A program made the position numbers and the translations under genes. Source: Avena insularis (taxonomy: Eukaryota > Streptophyta > Magnoliopsida > Poales > Poaceae). Taken from it: 64,000 nt of DNA. This document shows, in pieces, positions 39,401-50,204 of this stretch. A model generated the notes under the pieces. That model was not told where the DNA came from. It worked only from the letters and a program-made list of their open reading frames with translations, and ran no database searches. Position 1 is the first letter of the stretch, and each line of letters starts with the position of its first letter. Location of the stretch: positions 210,124,941-210,188,940 of the forward strand of contig CM042684.1 in the NCBI GenBank assembly GCA_023614405.1, written 5' to 3'.

Positions 39401-39512
39401 TTGCACTAGTGTGGCAGAAGTTGCATCACAGAATCCACCGGAGCGTCTGTGGTCATGTGAATGAATGTGGTTTTGGAAGAGAGAACATGAAGTGACACCA
39501 GTGGATCCATGT
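21433..39512. repeat. Satellite array 2, ~214-bp family with higher-order structure
   Basis: Roughly 85 head-to-tail monomers of the same family and orientation as array 1. Recurrent landmarks are GTGGATCCATGTGTCATGGG, CATTGCATGTTGCACCAGTG and GTCATGTGGATCAATGTGG. Full monomers are about 214 bp. A subclass of about 170 bp lacks one of the two internal 44-bp sub-repeats. Marker variants recur in the same order many times, showing multi-monomer higher-order units. Long frames on both strands arise because the monomer has few stops in some phases; none is a gene. Confidence 0.95.
27290..29930. repeat. 1,023-bp higher-order repeat, about 2.6 copies
   Basis: Distinctive variants repeat with an offset of 1,023 bp: GACTCAAG at 27419, 28442 and 29465, followed each time by AACACCAAAAAAACATAGG, then a short monomer, then a monomer with GTGTGTTCATG. 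The first two copies are nearly identical over the unit, and the third diverges after about 29930. The length fits five monomers, four of 214 bp and one of 170 bp, less about 3 bp lost at the GTGTGTTCATG variant. High identity implies a recent segmental duplication. Confidence 0.85.
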
Positions 39513-40830
39513 TGTTGGGAATATGCCCTAGAGGCAATCATGTATGATGTTATTTCCAATGTATTCATAAAGTTATTGTCCATGTATGAACTACTGATAT
39601 ATATCATTGAATATGTGATTCGATTGTGGAACTATATATTCATGTTGTTTATAGTGATTGTCCTTGGTCGTTGAGGTTGTGCTGGACACACAACTTAGAC
39701 TAATGTGAAAGTCGGCTGATGACTCGGTTCCACTTGTCATGGGCATAGAGATGCTATTCCGACTTACACGGATTCGACTAAAGAGTTTAGTGAGTCAGAC
39801 TGACCCATATTGAGATACAATGAATAAGTCATCATTTGTATATCTCAATCAATGTAATCCTTAGACCTGAGGTTGTTGCACAATCCGAGTTGAGGATCAC
39901 CAACTTAGGTTCTATCAAACGTTGTTCCGTCACTGGGCAGTTATAAAGGCGGAGTTCTGGTCGACTGAGAATCAAGCTACGTGATGTGAATAACCAAGAT
40001 GGGATTTTGCCCCTCCGTTTGGAGAGATATTCTCTGGGCCCTCTCGGAAGATATGATTCGGAAAGCATGGCCATGCGTGACTCGGTTAAGTGTTAACCGA
40101 GGCAACTGACTAAGAGTTAGTCGGATGAATCACTTATCTCGGATCGAGAAAGAGAGTCGAACTATTTAAGGGATGACGATTATTCACCTATAGTTTGACA
40201 AGGTATATCATGAGGCAAAAGGGACTCAGACAAAAGTCGCATTGGAAGGTATGTCGTCATGACTCTTCGGTACTTGGGAGTTGGCACGTTCTTCTAGGAG
40301 CCGCTACCAACTGATCGGTCACGAGTGAGACTCGGATCGTGTCCGGGTCACACACTTAAGAGCAGGAGCATATTAGGGTTGGACCCAAAAAGGAAAGGGG
40401 CAGAGTCAGTGAGATGGACTCACAGTGACTAATATAGGCCTTTTAGTGAATGGGCCACAAGTGAGTGGAGCCCACTTTCACTCCCTATATAAGCTGGGGA
40501 GTAGGTGAATAGAGCACAGGGGTTTGGTCACTCCATGTGTTGGAAACCCTAGCTCCAGTCCAGTCATGTCCTGTCGCTGCCGTACCGGACCTAGAAGTCC
40601 ATCGCCGGCGCTCCTCCTCGTACGTGTGGATACTGGTGGAGGTGCTGTATGCTCAACACTTCGATGATCGTGGATCGGAACGGATCGTGAGGACTGCACT
40701 GCATCAAGCGACGTGCTTCCTCGATTCCGCAACCATGCGTCTAGTGGTAATTCTCGTGGCCTACTACCTTAGCTAGATCTTGGGATCACCACGTAGGAAA
40801 AAGTTTTGTTTTTCTCTGCGTGGCCCAACA
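39513..40830 (+). mobile_element. BARE/Angela-group solo LTR (1,318 bp) inside the satellite
   Basis: Runs from TGTTGGGAATATGCCC to GCGTGGCCCAACA, with TGTTGG/CCAACA inverted ends. It is flanked by the perfect target duplication CATGT (39508-39512 and 40831-40835), and the satellite reading GGATCCATGTGTCATGGG is restored when it is removed. The start resembles BARE/Angela/WIS LTRs, and CTGGGCCCTCTCGG near 40034 is shared with the solo LTR at 45342. No internal domain remains. Frames inside it (for example 39832-40074 on the minus strand) are not genes. Confidence 0.93.
40486..40493 (+). promoter_or_regulatory. TATA box of the BARE-like solo LTR
   Basis: TATATAAG within CACTCCCTATATAAGCTGGG, about 340 bp before the LTR end, is the expected core promoter of an LTR. 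With no coding DNA downstream, any transcript would run into satellite. Confidence 0.6.
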
Positions 40831-42279
40831 CATGTGTCATGGGAAAAGAACAAATGCAATGACTCTAGGGACTCCATTTGTCAAGCTATGGTCACAGATA
40901 CCAAAAACACATAGGGAAGCAGCTTCCACATTGCATGTTGCACCAGTGTGGTAGAATTTGTATCACTAAATCCACTGGAGTGTGTGTGGTCATGTGGATC
41001 AATGTGGTTTTCAAAGAGAGCACATGCAATGACACGAGTGGATCCACGTGTCACGGGAAAAGAACAAATGCAATGACTCTAGGCAATCCATGTGTAAAGC
41101 CAAGGCCACATATACCATGAAAACATAGTGAAGGAGCTACCACATTGCATGTTGCACCAGTGTCGCAGAAGTTGCATCACAGAATCCACTGGAGTGTGTG
41201 TGGTCATGTGGATCAATCTGGTTTTAGAAGAGAGCACATGCAATGACGCCCGTGGATCCATGTGTCATAGAAAAGAACAAATGCAATGACTCTAGGGACT
41301 CCATGTGTCAAGCCAAGTTCACAGAGACCAAACACATAGGGAAGCAGCTTCCACATTGCATGTTGCACCAGTGTGGCAGAAGTTACATCATAGAATCCAC
41401 TAGAGTGTGTGTGGTCATGTTAATCAATGTGGTTTTGGAAGAAAGCACATGCAATGACACCACTGGATCCATGTGTCATGGGAAAATAACAAATGCAATG
41501 ACTCTAGTGATTCCATGTGTCAAGCCACCGTATAGAGGCCAAAAACACATAGGAAAGCATCTTCCACATTGCATGTTGCACTAGTGTGGCAGAAGTTGCA
41601 TCACAAAATCCACTGGAGTGTGTGTGGTGATATGGGTCAATGTGGTTGTGGAAGAGAGCACATGTAATGAAACTAGTGGATCCATGTGTCATGGGAAAAG
41701 AATAAATGCAATGACTCTAGAGAGTCCATGAATCAAGCCATGGTCACAGAGACCAAAAACACATAGGGAAGCAGCTTCCACGTTGCATGTTGCACCAATG
41801 TGGTAGAAGTTACATCACAGAAACCAATGGAGTGTGTGTGGTCATGTGAATAAATGTGGCTTTGGAAGAGAGCACATGCAATGACACCAGTGGATCCATG
41901 TGTCATGGGAAAAGAACAAATGCAATGACTCTAGGGACTCCATGTGTCAAGCTATGGTCAGAGAGACCAAAAACAGATAGGGAAGTAGCTTCCACATTGC
42001 ATGTTGCACCAGTGTGGTAGAATTTGCATCACAAAATCTGCTGGAGTGTGTGTGGTCATGTGGATCAATGTGGTTCTCGAAGAGAGCACATGCAATGACA
42101 CAAGTGGATCCATGTGTCACGGGAAAATAACAAATGCAATGACTCTAGGCACTCATGTGTCAAGCCATGGCCACAGAGACCAAAAACACATAGGGAATCA
42201 GCTTCCACATTGCATGTTGCACTAGTGTGGTAGAAGTTGCATCATAGAATCCATGGGAGTGTGTGTGGTCATGTGGATC
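40831..42279. repeat. Satellite array 3, continuation of array 2 beyond the solo LTR
   Basis: About seven monomers of the same 214-bp family in the same phase as before the solo LTR. The array breaks inside a monomer at CATGTGGATC, where the next LTR starts. Variants such as GTTGTGGAAGAGAGC with AATGAAACTAGTGG (near 41650) are also found in array 2. Confidence 0.95.
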
Positions 42280-43113
42280 TGATATGGGCATGAAGGAGGA
42301 GGTGAAGCCTAATTTTAGGACTCCACCGAGCTAGGTGATGCGGGCGCATCACATTGATGATTGGCACGCCAGGACGACCTACGATAAGTAATGATAAGTC
42401 TAAGGTTGTGTAAAATATTATTGCTATGTTATTGAGTCTGAGTCTAGGTTAGGTTCGAGTCTGTTGTGTGTTCGGTTTGGGTCTATCCAACCGACTAGTT
42501 GCAGGCACCCTATAGAAAGGAGCCAGCCGCCTAGGGTTTAGGGGAGTTCAGTTGTTTAGTCTACAAACTATATTGTGCTCCACCGTGTATCATCCCTCCG
42601 GGGATGGTGATACCGTTCATCATATTATTGCTGCGGAGGTTCTTGTGTTCATCAAGAATTGTCGTGCTCAGGTTCGAGGCGTGGTGATCTTCATCACATT
42701 ACTTGCTGGATTGATTCCTCTTCTTCAGGCGACGTTCATCGGTGTTATTGGAAGATTACCATCCGGGTTGACTCGCTGTGAAAGATCGGGACAAACTCAA
42801 GGATCACCGGTGTGATCCACATCAGGTGGTATCAAATTACTAGGTTTATCACGACGAGTAATGTTTGTTGATTGATCTAGGAATTGTTCTTCACGGGAAG
42901 TTTTTAGATCAGATTGATCGTTCTATTAATCTGTCCATCTGTCTAAGTCATCGACCGTAATTTTTGGATCACACGACGCGCTTCTAGTCTAGTTGGATCT
43001 GGTCGCGTGATCTACAGAATCAGGCCGATGGTGCGATTTGGTGGCGTGTTGAAGTTCCTCTCGGATCAACTGCAGATCATCTCTATGTCGCTCGCTCGAT
43101 CTGGTGTTGCGCG
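42280..43113 (+). mobile_element. 5' LTR and leader of an LTR retrotransposon, interrupted by the Tat element
   Basis: An LTR of 545 bp runs from TGATATGGG (42280) to CCACATCA (42824); these ends are inverted repeats of each other with one mismatch. A primer site beginning TGGTATCAAA follows at 42827. It matches the first eight bases of the initiator-Met type. The element inserted in satellite (left flank CATGTGGATC). Only about 290 bp of internal DNA are present before the Tat element begins at 43114; the rest should lie beyond the window. No coding motif is visible, so Copia or Gypsy cannot be decided. Confidence 0.7.
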
Positions 43114-43927
43114 TGTTGGGGGGATACCCCCGGGTAGGGTCACGCCGGGGTATAATGGCCGAGTTAGCCGAGGTACGGCAAGGTCAAAGCGAATGCTGGC
43201 CGAGTCACCTCAAGGCAGGCCGAATCACGGAGTAACCCGGACCTGAGGATGTCCGCCTAACTGAGTCCCAGCCGACTCATGTCATATGCCGGCAGGATTT
43301 ATGTAACTTGTATGCAGGTATCGGTGCGGCTGGATCAACTAGGCACGATCTGGGTTATATCAAGCTTGCAAGAGAAGGAAGGTATCTCGCTGGTCAAAAG
43401 GTGACCACTATACGCAGAGCGTGAGCAAAGCGGACAGAGGCCAGGACCACCGAGGCGTGGCCGACAAGGGTGGCGATGCCTGTGTCGGATGACGCGGGTG
43501 CCACAGAGGCTCACGTAGCCTCTGCATGGATGACGCTGGGCAAAAGTGACCCGGTTGGCTTAATATTTTGGGGAAGAGGCATATTCCCTGGAATATGCCT
43601 CCACGTATGCCCTAATTGGATACCTAGCCACCCCTATATAAGGAGGGCTAGGGCCTCTATAGAAGGGGTTGGTCTTTGACTGGTAGATCTCTAGTTGGTT
43701 GAGTTTTACTAGTATGTTCCTAAGGGCTAGCTAGTGGTGAGAGTAAGAGAGTTCCTTCTTCCTCCTCTCCCCAATACAGCTCAAGGAGCACTTGTAAACC
43801 TTGGAAGTGAATCAAATACAAACATCTGTGTGTGGAATCACCACACTATTCCTCCCTAGATTCCTCTAGTGCATCTTGTCCCCACCTTTAGCCTATCCAT
43901 GGCATCTGCCGTGACACCACCACGACA
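43114..43927 (+). repeat. 5' LTR of the Tat element
   Basis: Starts TGTTGGGGGG and is placed to end at ...CACGACA two bases before the primer site. The first 477 bp align with 57574-58038; the rest cannot be checked because the 3' LTR is truncated. The left target flank is GCGCG (43109-43113), and its partner lies outside the window. The end point is therefore inferred from the primer site. Confidence 0.8.
43635..43642 (+). promoter_or_regulatory. TATA box of the Tat 5' LTR
   Basis: TATATAAG in CACCCCTATATAAGGAGGGC, about 290 bp before the LTR end. Position and sequence are those of a standard plant core promoter that would drive the gag-pol transcript. Confidence 0.65.
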
Positions 43928-43929
43928 GT

Positions 43930-43947
43930 TGGCGACCTCTCCCACGC
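43930..43947 (+). other. Degenerate primer binding site (Arg-tRNA type)
   Basis: TGGCGACCTCTCCCACGC follows the LTR end by two bases. The first seven bases, TGGCGAC, match the Arg-tRNA primer sites known in Ogre/Tat elements; the remainder has diverged. Assignment is inferred from family knowledge. Confidence 0.55.
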
Positions 43948-45341
43948 AACGGCCTCTTCGTCAAGCTCGGCACGCACAAGATCTACGTTGCTATCGATGT
44001 GTAGTGCGTTCACCCGCAACACATCGTCGAGGGAGGCGAGCCACCCCTTAGCGCGGTTCACGGGGCGCGTATCACTCGCTCCCCTGACCACGCCGAGGTG
44101 ATGATGATAGTGCCTGGCGCTGGCGCAAGCAAGGATCCGGCACCAGATCCGGAGGTAACACCCAAGGCACAAGGAAAAGTAGAGGTCCTCCACTAGAGAG
44201 GCCTGAGAATGTGCAGCAGCAGGCGATAGATAGCCTAGAGAGCCCCATAGAACCTGCAGTAGATCCGGCTCAGGCACAGGCCGAGTTAGAGGAAACTAGG
44301 CAGAAAATATTAGAGGGTGCGAAAAAGATAGCCGCGGCTCAGCAGTCGTTGAACATGACACTGCGTGAGTACGCAAGAGCGAATAAGGTAGATGTTGTAA
44401 AAGTAAAGGGGAAAAACCTCATCAGTGAAATGAACAAAGAGGGTGATACTAGAGTTGAGGAGTCAGAGAACTTTTTGTCCATGGGCTGCGAAATCATGAC
44501 GCAAAGAACCTCAGAGCAGCGGATGCAGCTGCATCCGAGTTAGAGGGTTTGACGGGTGAAGCCCAGCAAATACAGCAGGAAAGAGTCAATGAGTTAGTTC
44601 GGATCACGAACAGACAAAATGAAGAGTTGCTCAGGGCAAACCCGGCAAGGGCTAGGGCATCCAAAGTTGTTCATTCAGCTGTAGGTAACCCAGAGAAATC
44701 AGCTGGAGCGGCGTCATCCCCTAACAGAGACCCAAGAAGAGAGGAGGTAGTAACCTCGGCGAGGAGAAACAAAAAGATAGTCCCATATGACCCGGCAAGG
44801 GCAGGGAAAGGAAAAGCAGTGCAGGCAAATGATGATCGACGAAGTGTCAGCCGAGGTGAAGCTAGCCGAGGTAACCGCGACCAAGGCAATGCCGCTCAAG
44901 GAAATGTTATGGCAGCAATGCAGACAGCACAACTTCGGCGGGAAGCGAGGGCAACCGATGGCGGAATATACCACGGCAAGAGCAAAGTGTCGGCGAAGTG
45001 CATATGAAGATGCTCGCCACGAGCAAGACAGATATAATGATGGTGATTCGTAAATGGTGAACGCATGATACCCAAGACCGGACTATCATGTGATAGGGTC
45101 AAGGTTGGGAAGCAGGGACTTGATGCCTGACGATGCCAGGTTGAAGCTGGATCGGCTTTATAGGTCGGAGCAAATTGAGTGTCAAGGTCCTCCGGGTCCA
45201 GCGTGTTTTGGGCCCGGGATCATGAAGGAGCCTACGGTACCAAACTTTCAGTTACGCAGAGGCACGAAAACATATGACGGTAGCACAAAGCCGGAGGATT
45301 GGTTGATCAACTACGCTACGGCGGTGAAAATTGCTACAGGC

Positions 45342-46989
45342 TGAAGGAAATATGCCCTGAGAGGCAATAATAAAGTTGTTATTATGTATTCCTTGTATAT
45401 GATAGATGTTTATTTTGCATGCTATAATTGTATTGATAGGAAACATCAATACATGTGTGTTTAATAAACAAAAAGGGTTCCTAGTTATGCCTCTCTTATA
45501 GACTAGCTTGTTGATTAACAAGATGATCAAGGTTTCCTGATCATGGACATTGGATGTTGTTAATAACAAGGTCACATCATTTGTGAAATGATGTGATGAA
45601 CATTCATCCGAAGTATAACATTACGATAAAGTCATTATGTTTATATTGCTATAACATCATACGAAGTAATCTTTATCCTTAGACCATGAGATCAAGTTAA
45701 TTGCTAACACCGAAAGAGTATCTTGATAACATCAAACGTCACACCGTAACAGGGTGACTATAAAGATGGGTTCAGTACTACGAAGGTGTTATGTTGAGGC
45801 TCATGGATCAAGAGTGGAATTTTTCAATCCAGATGACGGATAGATATACTCCGGGCCCTCTCGGTGATATCACATTAGAATAGCTTGCAAGCAAGTGATG
45901 TGATCACTAGAATGTTATATCACGGGAACGAGAAAAGAGTGCATGTCGGTAACGAGATCAAACTAGGTATGGAGATACCGATGATCGAATCTCGGACATG
46001 TAATATATCGAGAGACAAAGGGATTTAGTTACAAGCGTTAAAGGTTCTCACGATCACAGGAGTCATCGATGAATGTGTAGGAGTCGATGGATCTCAGTCC
46101 AGCTGCTGATTATTGATCGGAGAAGGGTCTCGATCATGTCTACATTATTCGCGAACCGTAGGGTGGCATAATTAAGAGTTACCGGACACCATTTTGGAGC
46201 ACATATGTTTCAGACGAAAGAATTGCAAAGCGCAGGAATTGTTTCAATAGAAACCGGAAATTGTTTTGGGTGAAATTGCAGAAGGTGGTTCTGCATGTGA
46301 TATTGAAATATTGCAAGGGGCTATATGTGAATGTTTGTTAATTAAAGTAATTAACAAAATTCTGAATAAATTTAATAAAAAGAATTTTATTAAATGAGAG
46401 AGCATTAAATTTGGAGAAATTTAATGCATTTAAAATAGAGACTTTAAAAGGGAATGTGAAGAGGCATTTTAATGTGGAGGGGTTACCACCACATGAATGG
46501 GGGAGGTGAGGGGTCACCCCCATGCATGGCCATGGAGAGGGGGCACCCCCCTCCTCCTATAAAAGGCCACCCATTCCCTCCTTCATCGTCACACCTCCTT
46601 GTGAAGGATCTCTCTCCCCCTCTAGAATTATTCCCCCATGGCCTCGGATTAGCGAGATACATGTTCCCGGTGGCATTTCGTCTGGAAGGAGTTGCTGCTT
46701 CCGCTAGATCGCTAGAGCGAGGAGGTGGAGGTTGTTCGGTGGCTTCAACATGTGTGTGAGGACGGATGCGCTGCTGATTTGCGGCGCTCGGACTTCCACA
46801 CGATCTTGAGACCGGCAAGCGTACGACTACATCAACCACGAGTTCCTACTCGTTAACAAAACTCGTTGTCTTCGAGGGTAAGTTCTCCATGGATGTATGT
46901 CCACCCGTTGCTCTGTATCTAGTAGATAGATCTTGGCATATAGTTCTCATCGTAGGAAATTTTTTGATCTCTATGTCGCGGACCCAACA
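45342..46989 (+). mobile_element. Angela/BARE-group solo LTR (1,648 bp) inside the Tat gag
   Basis: Runs from TGAAGGAAATATGCCCTGAG to GCGGACCCAACA with the perfect target duplication CAGGC at 45337-45341 and 46990-46994. It includes ACTCCGGGCCCTCTCGGTGA near 45850 and AACGTCACACCGTAAC, motifs shared with the wheat Angela/WIS LTR group as I remember it and, in part, with the solo LTR at 39513. It carries no internal domain. Removing it joins the two parts of gag without a frame change. Confidence 0.93.
46558..46565 (+). promoter_or_regulatory. TATA box of the Angela-like solo LTR
   Basis: TATAAAAG in CTCCTCCTATAAAAGGCCAC, about 430 bp before the LTR end, the usual place of an LTR core promoter. 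It could in principle start transcription into the downstream gag fragment. Confidence 0.6.
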
Positions 46990-47681
46990 CAGGCAACTTG
47001 AAATGGGCTGTGAGATACGTACCTCAAATGTTGGAGGGGCCAGCAAGGGTGTGGCTAAACAATTTGCCACTCGGAAGTATCAACTGTTGGATTGATTTTG
47101 AGGAAATGTTTGTAAGCAACTTCTCGAGCACGTATCAGAGGCCGAATAGGCCACAGACCCTAGCAATGTGCAAGCAAATGAATGAGACGGACCGGGAGTT
47201 CTTAACATGGTGGTGCATAGTGCGAAACTCATGTGAGGGTGTGATCGAGTCACAGGCAATAGCTTGGTTTGCACAAGGGTGTAGATATGCAAGCATGTTG
47301 TGGAAAAGGTTGCAAAGGGATATGCCAACTACACTGGCAGAGACAATCCGGATTGCTGATTCATATGCATTGGGTGATCCGACTAAACCTAGGCTTGTGT
47401 CAAACGAGTCAAATGAGGAGTACTACCAGAGAGATGGAGCCAGATCATCCCGGCGAAATGATTATCGGGGTAAGAGAAGAGATGATAGACTGGATTACAG
47501 ATACAGTTCGCAACAAGTTGCTGCCGTGAATCAGGATCAACCCGGAGCAGGGAGTAATCAGCGTCAGAAAACTGGAGTAGAACAATGGACTCCAAGAAAT
47601 GATGGCAAGAAAACTTGGACGCCAGAGTAGAAGAAACAGTGGCAAGAAAATAAGGACCGTCCGAGGTATATCTATGAGGCA

Positions 47682-48710
47682 ATGCTGGATCAGCCGTGTA
47701 AATTTCACACGCCAAATCCGAGTAACCCGGCGGGTCACACGACTAGGCAATGTGAGTGGATGAGAAAGATAGAACAGAGTGGTTCGGGGAATGCTCAGGC
47801 ACCTCGGAACGATCAACCTCGGCAGGAGTTACCCCGGAAACAATTGCTCTCCGGAGCGAACACGCAACAGTTGATGTTGCCTCCCCCTCCGCCGAGGTAT
47901 GAAAACCATGAGAGAAGGGATGCAGTGCATCAGGTGGAAAATCAACACCAGCCAGATCAAAGATATCCCGGAAATGAGGGGAGAAATGAATATAGAGAGC
48001 ATCACCAGAGTTACTGTGTGTTTACCACAGAGGAAACAGATAGAAAGAGTTTGCAGCACCGACATATGGAAATGAACGCAGCTATGCCGACAGTGACGAG
48101 GTATATGCCTTGGTTGGATCAGGAAATTACTTGGAATATCAAGGATCATCCCAAGCTAATGCCAAGTCCTGGTTCATACGCGTTGGTGCTGGACCCAACG
48201 TTCATCGGGCCAAATATAAATGTGATATTCTCCAAGGTGCTGATCGACAATGGCAGCAACATCAATATCATGTATGTGGATACGATGCGCAAGTTGGGTA
48301 TCTTGGAAAACATGATCCAAGCTACAAGAACAACTTTCCATGGTATTGTGCCAGGCATTTCCTGTGAACCTATTGGCAAGGTCCGGGTTGACGTATTGTT
48401 CGGCACGCGAGGTAACTGCCGAACTGAGAATTTGGAGTTTGAAGTGGTGAACTTAGAAAGTGCGTATCACGTGTTACTCGGTAGGCCAGCACTGAACAAG
48501 TTCATGGCAAGTTGTCACATCAGTTACTTGAAGATGAAGTTGCCCAGGCCAAATGGAGTAATTACCATAGCTGGAGATTTCCGACGTTCCATCGAGTGTG
48601 TGTCAGCCGGGTCTAACCTAGCTGAGTCACTCGTGATTGTGCAAGAGAAAAGAAAGATACAGGAAGTGGCGGCACTGGCTCGGGCCAGCAAGATATGCCT
48701 TACCGAGTAA
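47682..48710 (+). pseudogene. Gag zinc-finger tail and aspartic protease of the Tat element
   Basis: This 342-codon frame continues the gag frame after a TAG. Residues 6-24 hold a knuckle-like array of Cys6, His9, His19 and Cys24. A Pro/Gln-rich linker follows. The retroviral-type aspartic protease lies at about residues 165-300, with active-site residues Asp189-Asn190-Gly191-Ser192 in VLIDNGSNINIMY, a downstream FHGIVPG motif, and the flap-end phrase AYHVLLGRPALNKF near residue 268. Many Tat-lineage proteases have Gly where Asn190 stands, and the canonical triad is Asp-Thr/Ser-Gly. The frame ends at a TAA (48708-48710), after which the pol reading continues in another frame, so a frameshift separates protease from RT. 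It would have matured the Gag-Pol polyprotein. Confidence 0.8.
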
Positions 48711-48729
48711 CCCAAGATGGAAGTGTTTC

Positions 48730-49858
48730 GTTACAAGCAACGAAGGATACGAAGAAAGTGCCTATTGACGATCTGTTCCCAGAACGCACCGTAACAATTG
48801 GTGCCGGGTTAAATGACAAATAGGAAAGCGAACTCGTCAACTTCCTCCGTGAGAATCGGGATATCTTTGCTTGGTCCACACAGGACTTGCAAGGTGTTCC
48901 GGGGGAGTTGGCCGAGCACTCTTTGAATGTAAGACCCGGAGCAAAGCCGGTGAAGCAACCTCTCCGCCGCTTCACCGAAGATAGGAGAAAAGTCATTGGG
49001 GATGAGATAGCTCGGCTCCTCGGAGCTGGGTTTATCATGGAAGTACTTTACCCGGATTGGCTATCTAATCCGGTGCTTGTGGAAAAGAAGAAAGATGATC
49101 CGAATGTGGCAGTGGTTTGGCGTATGTGCATCGATTACACGAACCTGAATAAGGCGTGCCCAAAAGATCCATTCCCACTGCCAAGGATAGATCAGGTCAT
49201 AGATTCAACTGCGGGGTGTGAACTGTTGTCATTCATAAATGCATATTCTGGTTTCCACCAGATACCCCTGAATCCGAATGATCAAATAAAGACTGCATTT
49301 ATCACCCCGTATGGGGCTTATTGCTATCGCACCATGCCTTTTGGTTTACGTAATGCAGGGGCAACGTACCAAAGATGTATACAAAAATGTTTGCACGATC
49401 AAATTGGTGGAAATGTGCAAGTATATGTGGATGATGTGGTTATAAAAACCAAGGAAAGCAAAACGCTCCTTGAAGATATCAGGCAAACATTTGCGAACCT
49501 AAGACGATTCCGAATGAAGCTTAACCCGGAAAAATGTACCTTCGGTGTCCCAGCTAGAAAATTACTCAGATTTCTTGTATCCAGCCGAGGTATCGAAGTT
49601 AACCCGATGAAAATCCGAGCCATAGAGCGAATGGAATTGCCGAAGTGACTTAACGATGTCCATAAGTTCACTGGGTGCCTGGCATCTTTAAGTCAGTTTG
49701 TATGTCGGATGGGAGAAAATGCATTGACTCTCTATCAACTAATGGAAAAAGCGGATAAGTTCATATGGACGTCGTAGGCCAACGAAGCCTTTATCCAATT
49801 AAAGAAAATGTTAGCCACTGCACCAGTCTTAGCCTCTCCACTATAAAAAGAGCCAATG
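48730..49858 (+). pseudogene. pol: Reverse transcriptase domain of the Tat element
   Basis: The RT leader is readable from about 48738 (VPIDDLFPERTVTIG) and is broken by a TAG at about 48822, where Gln is expected. The open part, 48887-49648, contains LLGAGFIMEV, MCIDYTNLNKACPKDPFPLPRID, FINAYSGFHQI and the catalytic YVDD at 49424-49435. Catalytic Asp residues are therefore present, although AYSG replaces the usual DxYSG Asp (Asn-Ala precedes Tyr), which would remove one metal ligand. Downstream, three in-frame stops follow: TGA 49646, TAG 49775 and TAA 49844. The enzyme copied RNA to DNA within the particle; this copy is inactive. Quoted motifs are split where longer than twenty residues would be needed. 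Confidence 0.88.
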
Positions 49859-50204
49859 TTGCTCTATATAGCCGCAACCAACCGAGTTGTAAGTGCAGTG
49901 ATAGTGGTAGAGCACGACGAAGAGGGTAAGTCGGTGCAGAGGCCAGTCTATTACCTGAGTGAGGTGTTATCCGCATTGAAACAAAACTATCCTCACTATC
50001 ACAAAATGGCATATACTGTATACATGTCAGCAAAGAAGCTGAAGCACTACTTTGAAGAACACCCCATCAAAGTGATATGTGAAGCCCCCATATCTGAGAT
50101 AATGAGTAACAAGGATGCAAGCGGCCGAATCGCAAAATGGGCAATTGAGCTAGCCCCCTTATGCTCCACAATACGACAGGAGAGATGCGATCAAGTCTCA
50201 GGTT
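49856..50204 (+). pseudogene. pol: First (Gypsy-type, degenerate) RNase H domain
   Basis: Same frame as RT. It reads LLYIAATNRVVSAVIVVEHD, then RPVYYLSEVLSALKQNY and FEEHPIKVICEAP, the pattern of the RNase H that directly follows Gypsy RT. The first catalytic Asp is replaced (Ala-Ala-Thr where LxxDAS is usual), which is common in dual-RNase H elements. A frameshift near 50170 ends the open part. Confidence 0.75.

Larger units (their letters stand above)
44211..47681 (+). pseudogene. gag: Gypsy gag, split by a solo LTR and frameshifted
   Basis: The N-terminal part (44211-45007) is rich in Gln, Ala, Glu and Arg and changes frame near 44500 and again before 45090. The core Gag domain begins about 45090 with KPEDWLINYATAVK and resumes after the solo LTR with ARVWLNNLPLGSI and NFSSTYQRP, matching the retrotransposon gag family (PF03732-like). 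The insertion plus its 5-bp target duplication is 1,653 bp, a multiple of three, so the frame is the same on both sides. A TAG at 47628-47630, probably a mutated Gln codon, separates this part from the zinc-finger and protease part downstream in the same frame. The protein would have formed the cytoplasmic virus-like particle. Confidence 0.8.

Noticed and set aside
39513..40830. Miniature inverted-repeat or DNA transposon
   Set aside because: The ends are TG...CA with 5-bp target duplication and a TATA box in the right place, which fits an LTR and not a terminal-inverted-repeat transposon.
21433..42279. Possible CRISPR array or tandem gene family
   Set aside because: There are no unique spacers between short repeats; the whole 214-bp unit repeats, as in a satellite.
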